Below, piece by piece: positions 35,126 to 43,640 of a DNA stretch of 54,246 nucleotides. Location: assembly GCA_009377815.1 (NCBI GenBank), contig WHTI01000006.1, positions 1 through 54,246 on the forward strand, given 5' to 3'. Made by a program: the position numbers and the translations under genes. This DNA comes from Actinomycetota bacterium. GTDB taxonomy: Bacteria > Actinomycetota > CADDZG01 > WHSQ01. The notes under the pieces are model-generated. The model was not told the DNA's origin. It searched no databases and was given only the letters and a program-made list of their open reading frames with translations. Position 1 is the stretch's first letter. The number at the start of each line of letters is the position of its first letter.

Positions 35126-35899
35126 ATGTCCTTCCTCGAAGACATCCTGAACTCGACCCGCGGTCGGATCGACGAACTCGAAGAGCGCGTTACCGAGGAT
35201 GCGCTCGAGGAGCGGATCGCGGCGCTGCCCGCTCCCCGGGGCTTCGCGGCAGCACTGGATACCCCCGGCGTGGCGGTGATCGCCGAGATCAAGCGGACCT
35301 CGCCCTCGGCAGGAGACCTCGATCGCAACCTCAACGCGGGCGAGATGGCCCGTGCTTACGCCGATGGGGGAGCCGCGGCGATCTCGGTCCTGACCGAGCC
35401 GGATCACTTCAACGGATCCCGGGAAGACCTCGAGGCGGCCCTTACCGTCGGCGTCCCCGTCCTCCGCAAGGACTTCATCATCGACGAGCTCCAGGTGCTC
35501 GAGTCGCGCGCCTGGGGGGCCGATGCCGTGCTCCTCATCGTGCGCTGCGTCGGCGACCGCCTCGACATCCTGCTCGGCGCGACCCGTGCGTTGGGAATGG
35601 ACGCCCTAGTCGAGGTCTTCGACGAGCGCGATCTCGAGGTTGCGCTCGGATGCGGAGCCACGGTCATCGGGGTCAACCACCGCGACCTCGAGACCTTCGA
35701 GGTCGATCCCGACCGCACTGCCAAGCTGGCTCCCCAGGTCCCCAACGACGTGCTCCTCGTGGGTCTGTCGGGCGTGAAGGAGCCGGAAGACGTCGTCGCC
35801 CTTGGATCGATCGGGGCGCGCGCCGTCCTCGTCGGCGAGGCGCTCGTGACCGCGGATGACCCGGCGGCCGAACTGCGGCGTTTGAGAGGTTCCTCGTGA
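35126..35899 (+). CDS. trpC: TrpC, indole-3-glycerol-phosphate synthase
   Basis: Beta/alpha-barrel enzyme closing the indole ring. The 257 residues show the catalytic and phosphate-site motifs [34 protein letters not shown] and [15 protein letters not shown] 35126 is preferred to GTG 35123 because of the -10 box spacing. Its stop overlaps trpB as GTGA. No PRAI (TrpF) domain is fused. Confidence 0.96.
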   Translation: MSFLEDILNSTRGRIDELEERVTEDALEERIAALPAPRGFAAALDTPGVAVIAEIKRTSPSAGDLDRNLNAGEMARAYADGGAAAISVLTEPDHFNGSREDLEAALTVGVPVLRKDFIIDELQVLESRAWGADAVLLIVRCVGDRLDILLGATRALGMDALVEVFDERDLEVALGCGATVIGVNHRDLETFEVDPDRTAKLAPQVPNDVLLVGLSGVKEPEDVVALGSIGARAVLVGEALVTADDPAAELRRLRGSS

Positions 35900-37074
35900 T
35901 CCCCAAGGTCGACAAGCTCGGGCGCTACGGCGAGTTCGGCGGTCGCTACGTCCCGGAGGCGCTGATGGGTGCGCTCGGGGAGCTCGAGACCGCATGGACC
36001 GATGCATGGGCCGAGGGGGGATTCCGAACCGAGCTGAACGATCTCCTCGCCGCAGTTGTGGGTCGTCCGACCCCGCTCTACGACGCCAAGCGGTTGTCCG
36101 AGAGGGTGGGGGCGAGGGTGCTCCTTAAGCGAGAGGACCTGGCGCACTCGGGCGCTCACAAGATCAACAACACCGTTGGTCAGGTCCTGCTCGCGAAGCG
36201 GATGGGTAAGACGAGGATCATCGCGGAGACGGGGGCCGGTCAGCACGGTGTCGCTACCGCGACCGCGGCCGCCTACTTCGGACTCCCGTGCGTCGTCTTC
36301 ATGGGCGCGGTCGATGTCGAACGCCAGCACCTCAACGTCGTCCGGATGGAACTCCTCGGCGCGCAGGTGATCCCGGTGACCGCCGGTTCGTCGACCTTGA
36401 AGGACGCGGTCAACGAGGCCCTGCGCGATTGGGTCACCAACGTCGAAGACACGCACTACGTCCTCGGCTCGGTGGTCGGGCCGCATCCGTACCCGGAGAT
36501 CGTGGCCAGCCTGCAGGAGGTGATCGGCGAAGAAGCCCGCCGCCAGTGCCTGCAGATGATCGGCGAACTCCCCGACGAGGTCGTCGCCTGCGTCGGGGGA
36601 GGCTCGAACGCCATCGGGTTGTTCCGTGGGTTCTACGACGACGACGAGGTCCGGTTGGTCGGCATCGAGGCAGGGGGAGAGGGCGGCGGCGGTCCTCATG
36701 GAGCCTCGATCACCAAGGGAACCCCCGGGGTTCTACACGGAGCCCGAAGCCTCCTCCTCCAGGATGACGACGGCCTCATCGCCCACGCGCATTCGATCTC
36801 GGCCGGGCTCGACTATCCCGGTGTCGGACCCGAACACGCCGCGCTCGCCCACTCCGGGCGTGCGACCTATGAGTCCGCCACCGACGCCGAAGCCCTCGAT
36901 GCGTTCGGAGTGCTGGCGGAGACCGAGGGGATCATCCCGGCGCTCGAACCGGCCCACGCGATCGCCTACCTGTTGAGATCGAAACCCAAAGGCAATATTT
37001 TGCTCGGGCTCTCGGGGCGCGGGGACAAGGACGTCGAAACGGTCGCCGCGGCTCTCCTCAGGGCCAAGCAGTGA
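35896..37074 (+). CDS. trpB: TrpB, tryptophan synthase beta chain
   Basis: PLP enzyme joining indole and serine. It starts at GTG 35896 and is 392 residues, the standard TrpB1 length. Seen: [10 protein letters not shown], the PLP lysine in [23 protein letters not shown], the phosphate loop VGGGSNAIG and the C-terminal [10 protein letters not shown]. It overlaps trpA (GTGA). Confidence 0.98.
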   Translation: MIPKVDKLGRYGEFGGRYVPEALMGALGELETAWTDAWAEGGFRTELNDLLAAVVGRPTPLYDAKRLSERVGARVLLKREDLAHSGAHKINNTVGQVLLAKRMGKTRIIAETGAGQHGVATATAAAYFGLPCVVFMGAVDVERQHLNVVRMELLGAQVIPVTAGSSTLKDAVNEALRDWVTNVEDTHYVLGSVVGPHPYPEIVASLQEVIGEEARRQCLQMIGELPDEVVACVGGGSNAIGLFRGFYDDDEVRLVGIEAGGEGGGGPHGASITKGTPGVLHGARSLLLQDDDGLIAHAHSISAGLDYPGVGPEHAALAHSGRATYESATDAEALDAFGVLAETEGIIPALEPAHAIAYLLRSKPKGNILLGLSGRGDKDVETVAAALLRAKQ

Positions 37075-37838
37075 CGGCACTACTCGAGCATCTCGAGTCG
37101 GTGCGCTCGGCCGGCCGCAAGATCTTCGTTCCGTATCTGATGGCGGGCGTCCCCGACCGGGACACGTTCACCGCTCTCCTGGCGTGTGAGGAGGCCGACG
37201 CGATCGAGGTCGGGCTCCCGTTCTCCGACCCGCTGATGGACGGTCCGGTGATCGCGGCCGCGGGGGAGCGTGCGATCGCCGATGGCATCGGCCCGCTCGA
37301 TGCCATCGATCTCGTAGGAGCGGCCCCCAAAGGTGGCCCCCTCAGACTCGCGATGACCTACTACAACCCGATCCACCGCCTCGGTGAGGAGGAGTTCTGC
37401 CGTCGCCTCGCCGACGCCGGTATCAGTGGACTCATCGTCCCGGATCTTCCTGTCGAGGAGTCGGACTCCCTGATGGAACATGCCGGTACCCACGGTCTCG
37501 CGTGGGTACCTCTCGTTGCCCCCACTTCGTCGGCCGAGCGCGTAAAGAAGATCGCCGCGACCGCGACCGGATTCGTCTATGCCGTTTCGACCATGGGAGT
37601 AACCGGGGTCCGCGAGTCTCTGTCCGAGCGTTCGTCGCGCGTCGTCGAGGCATGTCGCGTCGCGACCGACCTGCCGGTGCTGGTGGGCATCGGCGTTTCG
37701 ACGCCCGAGCAGGCGTTCGAGGCCGCGTCCACCGCCGACGGTGTCGTCATCGGCAGCGCGACCGTCAAGCGCGCGATGGAAGAGGGTCGCGCCGCGGTGG
37801 AGACGTTCTTCAAGGAGATCCGCGCCGCCCTCGGGTGA
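37071..37838 (+). CDS. trpA: TrpA, tryptophan synthase alpha chain
   Basis: Cleaves indole-3-glycerol phosphate and channels indole to TrpB. It starts at GTG 37071; 255 residues. The catalytic Glu and Asp are in [16 protein letters not shown], and the phosphate-binding region includes [12 protein letters not shown]. It is the last gene of the his-trp run and is followed by a hairpin. Confidence 0.97.
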   Translation: MTALLEHLESVRSAGRKIFVPYLMAGVPDRDTFTALLACEEADAIEVGLPFSDPLMDGPVIAAAGERAIADGIGPLDAIDLVGAAPKGGPLRLAMTYYNPIHRLGEEEFCRRLADAGISGLIVPDLPVEESDSLMEHAGTHGLAWVPLVAPTSSAERVKKIAATATGFVYAVSTMGVTGVRESLSERSSRVVEACRVATDLPVLVGIGVSTPEQAFEAASTADGVVIGSATVKRAMEEGRAAVETFFKEIRAALG

Positions 37839-37841
37839 TTC

Positions 37842-37878
37842 GCCCTATTTCGCCCGGTTAGGGAGCCTCGAAATAGGC
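37842..37878 (+). terminator. Hairpin after trpA, possible terminator
   Basis: GCCCTATTTCG (37842-37852) pairs with CGAAATAGGC (37869-37878) with one bulged C; the loop is 16 bases. No U-tract follows (ACTCTTACG). The place, four bases after the trpA stop, fits a transcript end. Confidence 0.5.
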
Positions 37879-38123
37879 ACTCTTACGCATGTATCCGGCC
37901 CGATATCCGGGTCGATATCCCTGAGTAAGGACAGGATTCCTTAAGGGGAGGGATAGCCATGCGCCAGATCCGGATCCAGAAAAAGGGAACCCGCAGCAAA
38001 TAGTTTCGCCGGCTCGAACCCGGCCTGAACCGAGCCCGTCACCGGGCCGGGGACTCGATGCCCAATCAGGCACCCGCGGATCCAGAAGCGATCCGCCTAG
38101 GCGGGATCGCAGAACAGGATGAG
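37879..38123. other. Structured intergenic region between trpA and tRNA-Leu
   Basis: No full-length gene is supported here. Seen: a 12-base-spaced direct repeat of CGATATCC (near 37899-37919), several hairpins (GCCGG...CCGGC near 38009, CCCG/CGGG near 38036, GCGGATC/GATCCGC near 38082-38100), and one 14-codon frame with a strong Shine-Dalgarno. It may code a small RNA or be a worn-out gene remnant. Confidence 0.4.
37959..38003 (+). CDS. Possible 14-codon microORF with strong Shine-Dalgarno
   Basis: AAGGGGAGGG (37943-37952) lies six bases before ATG 37959, one of the best ribosome sites in the window. The frame codes MRQIRIQKKGTRSK, a basic peptide, and stops at TAG 38001-38003. No homologue is known to me. 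It could be a leader peptide, a small basic protein or chance. Confidence 0.3.
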   Translation: MRQIRIQKKGTRSK

Positions 38124-38206
38124 TGCCCCGGGTGGGATTTGAACCCACACGCCCTTTCGGACAATGGATTTTGAATCCATCACGTATTCCGTTCCGTCAC
38201 CGGGGC
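38124..38206 (-). tRNA. tRNA-Leu (anticodon CAA)
   Basis: On the minus strand GCCCCGG (38200-38206) pairs with CCGGGGC (38125-38131) as the acceptor stem, and the discriminator is A (38124). The anticodon loop TTCAAAA (38169-38175) gives CAA, reading UUG. A long variable arm with TGTCCGAAAGGGCGT is the class II tRNA feature expected of leucine, and the T-arm GTGGGTTCAAATCCCAC is intact. CCA is not encoded. Confidence 0.96.
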
Positions 38207-38214
38207 TCGACGCA

Positions 38215-38243
38215 ACACTAGTACTTGTGGCCAACGACCTTAA
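38215..38243 (-). promoter_or_regulatory. Candidate tRNA-Leu promoter
   Basis: On the minus strand TTAAGG (38238-38243) and TAGTGT (38215-38220) are 17 bases apart and the -10 ends eight bases before the mature tRNA. Weak match to consensus. Confidence 0.35.
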
Positions 38244-38307
38244 CGAGTTTCGCAACCTCACTGAGCTGCCCTAGCGGCTAATCGCTCGGTTCCGTAGCGA
38301 GTCCACC

Positions 38308-38313
38308 TATACT
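38308..38313 (+). promoter_or_regulatory. -10 box TATACT before the coiled-coil gene
   Basis: TATACT is a near-consensus -10 and ends ten bases before ATG 38324. The expected leader is about three bases; there is no Shine-Dalgarno. Confidence 0.5.
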
Positions 38314-38323
38314 TTCTCGTCCA

Positions 38324-38602
38324 ATGCACCTTCAGAAGAGCCTGACCCAGTTGCGTGAGCGCCTGGCCCGAGCGCGGGACGAATTGCGCATCGTGGAGGA
38401 GCAGATCCTGTTCCAGATGGACGTCCTCGAGGAGGCCAAGACGCGCATGCTGGTCTCCGAAACGCCGATCGCCGACCGTGAGTTCCGGATCGCGAGGGAC
38501 GATTACGAGCGCCTCGTCTCCCAGCGGTCCACGATGAACTCGGAGATCACCGACCTCCAGAAGGAGCAGGACCGCCTGCTCGACCGGATGTTGAGCGCCT
38601 GA
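38324..38602 (+). CDS. Small coiled-coil protein upstream of pdtaR
   Basis: A 92-residue protein predicted to be almost entirely helical. Heptad-like spacing of Leu/Ile/Val/Met runs through residues 4-35 and 55-90, with a break at ETPIADREFRI. No cysteine, membrane segment or catalytic motif. It overlaps the ANTAR regulator gene as TGATG, so the two are co-expressed and may interact. Unrecognised family. Confidence 0.75.
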   Translation: MHLQKSLTQLRERLARARDELRIVEEQILFQMDVLEEAKTRMLVSETPIADREFRIARDDYERLVSQRSTMNSEITDLQKEQDRLLDRMLSA

Positions 38603-39219
38603 TGGCCGACACGTCAGCCGCCCCCACGCCTCGGTCGCTGGACGCCCCGCGCGTGCTCATCGCCGAGGACGAGGCGATCATCCGCCTCGACCTCAAGGAG
38701 ATGCTCGAGGAGGAGGGTTTCGAGGTCGTCGGCGAAGCCGCGGACGGCGATGCCGCGATGAGACTGGCGGCCGAGCGCACTCCCGATCTCGTCATCATGG
38801 ACATCAAGATGCCCGGGACCGATGGACTCACGGCGGCCGAGAGCATCGTTTCGGATGATCTCGCCGCGGTATTGATCCTGACTGCGTTCTCGCAGAAGGA
38901 CCTCGTCAAGAGGGCCGCAGAGGCCGGCGCCATGGGCTACCTGGTCAAGCCGTTCCAGAAGTCGGACCTCCTGCCGGCGATCGAGATCGCCCTGGCTCGT
39001 CACCAGCAGATGTCTTCGGTGAAGGCCGAGAGTGAATCTCTCGAGAAGCAGCTCGAGACCCGTAAGCTCGTCGATCGAGCCAAGGGCCGGCTGATCGACT
39101 CGGAGGGGATGTCGGAGGCCGACGCCTTCAGACACATCCAGAAGCGGGCGATGAACGAGCGGATCTCGATGGCGCAAGTGGCCACCGACATCCTTGAGGG
39201 GCCGATCGAGCCCGGCTAA
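38602..39219 (+). CDS. pdtaR: PdtaR-like response regulator with ANTAR RNA-binding output domain
   Basis: A 205-residue cytosolic regulator. The receiver domain (about 16-132) has AEDEAIIR, phospho-acceptor D67 in VIMDIKMPG, and the conserved Lys in YLVKPFQ. A helical linker leads to the ANTAR domain (about 150-200) with KLVDRAKGRLIDSEGMSEADAF and ERISMAQVATDI, split here as two motifs. ANTAR domains bind dual-hexaloop RNAs and stop termination. The cognate PdtaS kinase is not in the window. Confidence 0.92.
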   Translation: MADTSAAPTPRSLDAPRVLIAEDEAIIRLDLKEMLEEEGFEVVGEAADGDAAMRLAAERTPDLVIMDIKMPGTDGLTAAESIVSDDLAAVLILTAFSQKDLVKRAAEAGAMGYLVKPFQKSDLLPAIEIALARHQQMSSVKAESESLEKQLETRKLVDRAKGRLIDSEGMSEADAFRHIQKRAMNERISMAQVATDILEGPIEPG

Positions 39220-39306
39220 CAGACTCGGTTCGACCGATTCGCCCCTTCTCTACTACCTGTGTCGTTGGTCTGGTGCACAAAGGGTGACCTCTTTTCCCCT
39301 AGATGG

Positions 39307-39334
39307 TGGACAAGCCCCCTTGGCTCGATAGACT
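39307..39334 (+). promoter_or_regulatory. Candidate promoter of the branched-chain ABC operon (TGGACA-16-TAGACT)
   Basis: TGGACA (39307-39312) and TAGACT (39329-39334) are 16 bases apart, about 90 bases before the first gene. The rest of the 212-bp gap after pdtaR holds a small hairpin (CCCG/CGGG near 39364-39375) and the Shine-Dalgarno AAGGGGG at 39419-39425. Confidence 0.45.
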
Positions 39335-39431
39335 GAGCGCCGATTTCCGCTTGATAAGTCCCATCCCGGATACGGGTGGCGGCGGCGAGTGGAACGGGGT
39401 CCGTAAGTTGGCAGAAGTAAGGGGGAAATGA

Positions 39432-40676
39432 ATGAGGAAGCCGAAATGGTTTTCTTTGGTAGCACTGCTTTTCGTTCTCAGCTTGGTCGCGGCGGCTTGT
39501 GCCGATGACGACGATGGCGACGGCGGCAACGGCGAGGGTGCGGCCGCAACCTGTGACGCCGATGAGTTCGGCTGTGTAGAGGTCGCCGACGGCGACGCGA
39601 TCCAGCTCGGCACGTTGCTCGTGATCACGGGCGAGAACGCCAGCCTCGGTCTCGACAGCCAGTATGGCTCGCAGATCGCAGTAGACATGTACGGCGAAGT
39701 TGCAGGACACAGCGTCGAGCTCGTCAACGAGGACGACGGTTGTGCGCCCGAGGGTGGTACCAGCGGTGCTCGTAACCTGGTCTCTAATGAGCAGGTGGTA
39801 GCGGTCATCGGCACGAGTTGTTCGAGCGCGGGTGAGCCTGCCGCGCAGATCACCTCCGACGCCGGTGTCGTGATGGTTTCGCCGTCCAATACGGCGCCAT
39901 CGCTGACCGACCCGGCGACGCACCAGCCGTTCTACCTCCGTACCGCGCACAACGACAAGATCCAGGGTGCCGCGATGGCCCAGTTCGTGGGCGAGGAGCT
40001 CGGTCTCACGACCGCAGCGACGATCCACGATGGCTCTCCGTACGCGGAGCAGCTGCAGGCGGTCTTCGCGGACACCTTCACCGGTGAGTACGGCGGCGAG
40101 ATCACCGGTACCGAGGCGATCACCGTGGGTGACACCGACATGAGCGGTGCCCTGACAAGTGTCGCGGCCGCCAGCCCTGAGTTCCTCTACTTCCCGGTGT
40201 TCGTCGCCGAGGGTGGCCTCCTGGCCGCCCAGGGACGTGAAACCGCGGGTCTTGAGGACACTCTGTTCGGCGGTGCCGACGGAATGCTGACCCAGGACTG
40301 GGTCGACGCGGCGGGTGCCGCCAACGCAGAGGGCACCTATCTCTCGGGTCCGGACCTTGCATTCGGTGGTGACTTCTACGAGGCGGAGTTCCTTCCTGCC
40401 TACGAGGACGCCTACGGCGAGCCGTCGTCGGTGTTCCACGCGCACGCCTTCGATGCGGCCACGATGGTGCTCGACGCCATCGCCGAGGTCGGCATCGAGG
40501 AGGATGGTTCGCTGTTCATCCCGAGGACCGCTCTGAAGGACGCGCTGTTCGCCACGACCGATTACGAGGGCATCACCGGCATCCTGACCTGCGACGAGAA
40601 CGGCGACTGCAACCCGGGCGCCACCATCTCTGTCAGCGAGGTCGTTGACGGCGCTTTCGAGCGCATCTGGCCGTAA
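39432..40676 (+). CDS. Branched-chain-amino-acid-type ABC substrate-binding lipoprotein
   Basis: A 414-residue LivK-like periplasmic-binding-protein-type I receptor anchored to the membrane. The signal peptide ends in the lipobox LVAAAC (Cys23), followed by an Asp/Gly-rich linker (24-40). The ligand-binding fold begins at IQLGTLLVITGENASLGLDS; VVAVIGTSCSSAGEPAAQI and VSPSNTAPSLTD are the typical ligand-loop segments. ATG 39432 has AAGGGGG seven bases upstream. The ligand could be a branched-chain amino acid, another amino acid or an amide. Confidence 0.92.
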   Translation: MRKPKWFSLVALLFVLSLVAAACADDDDGDGGNGEGAAATCDADEFGCVEVADGDAIQLGTLLVITGENASLGLDSQYGSQIAVDMYGEVAGHSVELVNEDDGCAPEGGTSGARNLVSNEQVVAVIGTSCSSAGEPAAQITSDAGVVMVSPSNTAPSLTDPATHQPFYLRTAHNDKIQGAAMAQFVGEELGLTTAATIHDGSPYAEQLQAVFADTFTGEYGGEITGTEAITVGDTDMSGALTSVAAASPEFLYFPVFVAEGGLLAAQGRETAGLEDTLFGGADGMLTQDWVDAAGAANAEGTYLSGPDLAFGGDFYEAEFLPAYEDAYGEPSSVFHAHAFDAATMVLDAIAEVGIEEDGSLFIPRTALKDALFATTDYEGITGILTCDENGDCNPGATISVSEVVDGAFERIWP

Positions 40677-40703
40677 AGAAACGCTGAAGCACTGAGCTGC
40701 ATC

Positions 40704-40731
40704 GGCGGGAGTCCCACGAGGGACTCCCGCC
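40704..40731 (+). terminator. Perfect 12-bp hairpin between the SBP gene and livH
   Basis: GGCGGGAGTCCC and GGGACTCCCGCC pair perfectly around the loop ACGA. No U-run follows. It probably protects the 3' end of the SBP message or attenuates read-through, so that more binding protein than permease is made. Confidence 0.75.
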
Positions 40732-40813
40732 TGCGGCCCGGTTCGCCCGGGTCGCTTCTCGGAACCTGCACGGCCCGTCGGCTGCTATGAACACCTCTGG
40801 GGAAGGATGATGC

Positions 40814-41872
40814 ATGCGGTTGGCCCTACCTGAGCGCTGGTCCGTTCAGAGGATCGTCCAGATCCTGCTGGCTGCGCTTCTGTTATTCGTCATCTTCAAG
40901 GGCGCGTCGGCAACCCTCTCCGAGGGAAAGTTCACGGCGGCCGCATGGAAATCCCTGATCGTCACCGGGCTGGCGCTTGGAGGCCTGTACGCGCTGATCG
41001 CGATGGGCTACACGCTCGTCTACGGCATCCTCTTCATCATCAACTTCGCCCACGGGGAAGTGTTCATGTCCGGGGCACTCTCGACCTTCTTCGTCGCGCG
41101 AGCCCTGAACGACTCCGGGTTCCTGAACGATCAGCCGGTCCTCTCGATCGGCATCCTCCTGCTGTTCTCCATGCTGGTGTCGACGACGATCGCGGTCCTG
41201 CTGGAGAGGATCGCGTACCGTCCTCTCCGCGGATCTCCGCGACTGGTCCCGCTGATCACGGCGATCGGAGCTTCGCTCTTCCTCCAGAACACGTTCCGTG
41301 GGATGTTCGGCGCGAAGGTGCGCGCCTACCCCCAGATCGAACTGCTCAAAGGAACCGTGGACATCTTCGGATTCGTAGTCGGCAAGTCCCAGTTACTCGT
41401 CATCGCCGGTGCCGCCCTGCTGGTCGTGGGCCTTTTCTTCTTCATCGATCGGACCAAGACCGGTAGGGCGATGCGCGCGGTGGGCGAGGACAAAGAGATC
41501 GCGTCGCTCATGGGGATCGACGTGGACCGGGTCATCGTGACCACCTTCGCGATCGGCGGGATGCTCGCCGGGGCGGCCGGCGTCCTTTGGGCGATCAACT
41601 TCAAACAGGTCGACTTCTTCATGGGATTCGTGCCCGGCATCAAAGCGTTCACCGCCGCGGTCCTGGGCGGGATCGGTAACGTCGTGGGGGCGGCTCTCGG
41701 TGGCTTGATCCTGGGTCTCCTCGAAGCGGTTGCGCCGGCCTTGCTGCTCACCGGTTACGACGTCCCGTCCCCGAACCAGTTGAAGGACGTCATCGCGTTC
41801 TCGGTCCTGGTGTTTGTGCTGATCTTTAAGCCCGGTGGGATCCTGGGTTCCGACGAGCCGGAGAAGGTCTGA
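40814..41872 (+). CDS. livH: LivH-type ABC permease
   Basis: A 352-residue permease of the branched-chain amino-acid (HAAT) transporter type, with about eight membrane helices. Motifs: GLALGGLYALIAMGYTLVYG at the start of the core, NFAHGEVFMSGAL, RAVGEDKEIASLMGIDVDRV (the ATPase-coupling loop) and GIGNVVGAALGG. GGAAGGA lies eight bases before ATG 40814. It pairs with LivM downstream. Confidence 0.94.
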   Translation: MRLALPERWSVQRIVQILLAALLLFVIFKGASATLSEGKFTAAAWKSLIVTGLALGGLYALIAMGYTLVYGILFIINFAHGEVFMSGALSTFFVARALNDSGFLNDQPVLSIGILLLFSMLVSTTIAVLLERIAYRPLRGSPRLVPLITAIGASLFLQNTFRGMFGAKVRAYPQIELLKGTVDIFGFVVGKSQLLVIAGAALLVVGLFFFIDRTKTGRAMRAVGEDKEIASLMGIDVDRVIVTTFAIGGMLAGAAGVLWAINFKQVDFFMGFVPGIKAFTAAVLGGIGNVVGAALGGLILGLLEAVAPALLLTGYDVPSPNQLKDVIAFSVLVFVLIFKPGGILGSDEPEKV

Positions 41873-41873
41873 T

Positions 41874-43625
41874 ATGGCTGTGACAGAGGTGAAACAGCGC
41901 TCCCCTAGGCAGCTTGCGACCAAGTTCGGCTTGATCGCCGGGATCGCCTCGATCTACTTCCCGGTGGTCGGGATCACCGAACGTTTCAATGACCGAACCA
42001 TCGTCGATGGGGTCCTTCAACTGGGCAACGCGATCTTCTTCGTGATCGCTCTGGCGGCCGGTTACATCGTTGCCAAGCCCCGCCCCCTCCCGGGCGAAGA
42101 GCCCGAGCCTCCGGGCCCCAATGCTCTGCTCTACGGCGCGCTCGCGTCAGCCATCGCCGGTCTCATGACCGGTCTCTTCGTCCTTCTCGCCGATAGCGTG
42201 AATCTCCGGCCGGTGCTGATCAGCGTCACCGGCGGGCTCATCGAAAGACTGTCGTACGGAGGGAGCGCTGCTTCGGCGGTGCTGATCATGATCATGGGAG
42301 GCGCCGCTCTCGGGGCCCTGGGAGCAGGTCTTCAGCTGATCTCAACGAAGCTCAGACGTCCAGTGGTTATCGCACTGGGAACGGCGCTGCTCATCAGCTT
42401 GACCGAGCCGCTCCTCAACGCCATCTTGCGCGAGGTGCTCTCCCAGATGGGGCTGAAGAACAACACCTCATGGCTCTATGAGGGCGGGGGCCTGTCCGTT
42501 ACCGGGGCGATCCTCGTCCTGATTCTCACCTTCGCCGGGATGTCCTGGTGGACGACCCGTGGCTCGGGCGTGAAAGCCGCCTATAAGCAGCGCCCCGAGC
42601 AGCAACGCAAGATGATCAAGGGAGGTGCACTCCTGCTGGCGGGCTTGTTCCTCGTTTACCTCCCACAGATCCTTACCTCGTTCCTCGCCGAGATCCTCGG
42701 GACCGTCGGCCTGTACATCCTCCTCGGGCTCGGTCTCAACATCGTTGTCGGGTACGCCGGGTTGCTCGACCTTGGTTACGTCGCGTTCCTGGCCGTGGGT
42801 GGCTACTCGACGGCACTGTTCGTTTCGGAGAGGTCTTCTCTCGGGTGGGCTCTGCCGTACTGGCAGGTCGTGCCGCTCACGATCATCATCGCAACCGTGA
42901 TCGGCGTCATGATCGGGGCGCCGGTGCTGCGGCTTCGGGGCGACTATCTGGCGATCGTGACCCTGGGCTTCGGTGAGATAGCGCGCGTCATCGTCTTATC
43001 CGACTGGGCGGCGCCGACCCTCGGGGGAGCGCAGGGGATCCTAGGCATCACCGCTCCCGAGGTCTTCGGGGTCGACCTCCGGGACCCGCAGAACCTCTAC
43101 TACGCGATCCTCGCTTGCGTAGCCATCGTGGCGTTCATCTCCTGGCGATTGTCGAGATCACGGGTGGGCCGCGCGTGGAACGCCATGCGCGAGGACGAAC
43201 AGGTGGCCGAAGCGATGGGAGTAAGCATCATCGGTTACAAGCTGCTCGCGTTCGGTACCGGCGCCGCACTCGGGTCGCTCTCGGGGATGTTCTTCGCCAT
43301 CAAGCTCGGCTCGGTCTTCCCATCGAGCTTCAACATCCTGGTGTCTATCAATGTGCTCGCCCTGATCATCCTGGGCGGGATGGGCAGCATCCCCGGTGTC
43401 ATCGTCGGCTCGTTCGTCCTCGTCGGCCTACCCGAGCTCTTGCGAGAGTTCGGAGAGTTCAGACTGCTCATCTTCGGCACCGTGCTCGTCTCACTCATGC
43501 TCCTCAAGCCCGAGGGCCTGATCCCGAGCAGACGCCGGCAGGCGGAGTTGCATATCGAAGAGGTCGAGGAAGAACTGTTCGAGAAACGGGCCGATTCCGA
43601 TGGCCCCGAACCCGCGGTCACATGA
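41874..43625 (+). CDS. livM: LivM-type ABC permease with long N-terminal membrane extension
   Basis: A 583-residue permease. The LivM core begins near residue 250 (VGLYILLGLGLNIVVGYAGLLDLGYVAF) with the coupling loop NAMREDEQVAEAMGV and GGMGSIPGVIVGS. The first 245 residues are extra: several hydrophobic helices separated by a Pro/Glu-rich loop (PRPLPGEEPEPPGPN), not part of standard LivM (about 300-430 residues). ATG 41874 comes one base after the livH stop. Confidence 0.9.
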   Translation: MAVTEVKQRSPRQLATKFGLIAGIASIYFPVVGITERFNDRTIVDGVLQLGNAIFFVIALAAGYIVAKPRPLPGEEPEPPGPNALLYGALASAIAGLMTGLFVLLADSVNLRPVLISVTGGLIERLSYGGSAASAVLIMIMGGAALGALGAGLQLISTKLRRPVVIALGTALLISLTEPLLNAILREVLSQMGLKNNTSWLYEGGGLSVTGAILVLILTFAGMSWWTTRGSGVKAAYKQRPEQQRKMIKGGALLLAGLFLVYLPQILTSFLAEILGTVGLYILLGLGLNIVVGYAGLLDLGYVAFLAVGGYSTALFVSERSSLGWALPYWQVVPLTIIIATVIGVMIGAPVLRLRGDYLAIVTLGFGEIARVIVLSDWAAPTLGGAQGILGITAPEVFGVDLRDPQNLYYAILACVAIVAFISWRLSRSRVGRAWNAMREDEQVAEAMGVSIIGYKLLAFGTGAALGSLSGMFFAIKLGSVFPSSFNILVSINVLALIILGGMGSIPGVIVGSFVLVGLPELLREFGEFRLLIFGTVLVSLMLLKPEGLIPSRRRQAELHIEEVEEELFEKRADSDGPEPAVT

Positions 43626-43640
43626 GGGAGCTGAATACGC

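Noticed and set aside
38009-38040. A T-arm-like hairpin on the minus strand, possible tRNA fragment
   Set aside because: The loop does not keep the T-loop base pattern and no acceptor or anticodon stem is found around it.
37858-38148. A 96-codon minus-strand frame overlapping the end of tRNA-Leu
   Set aside because: Its first codons are the 3' part of the tRNA, a typical false frame.
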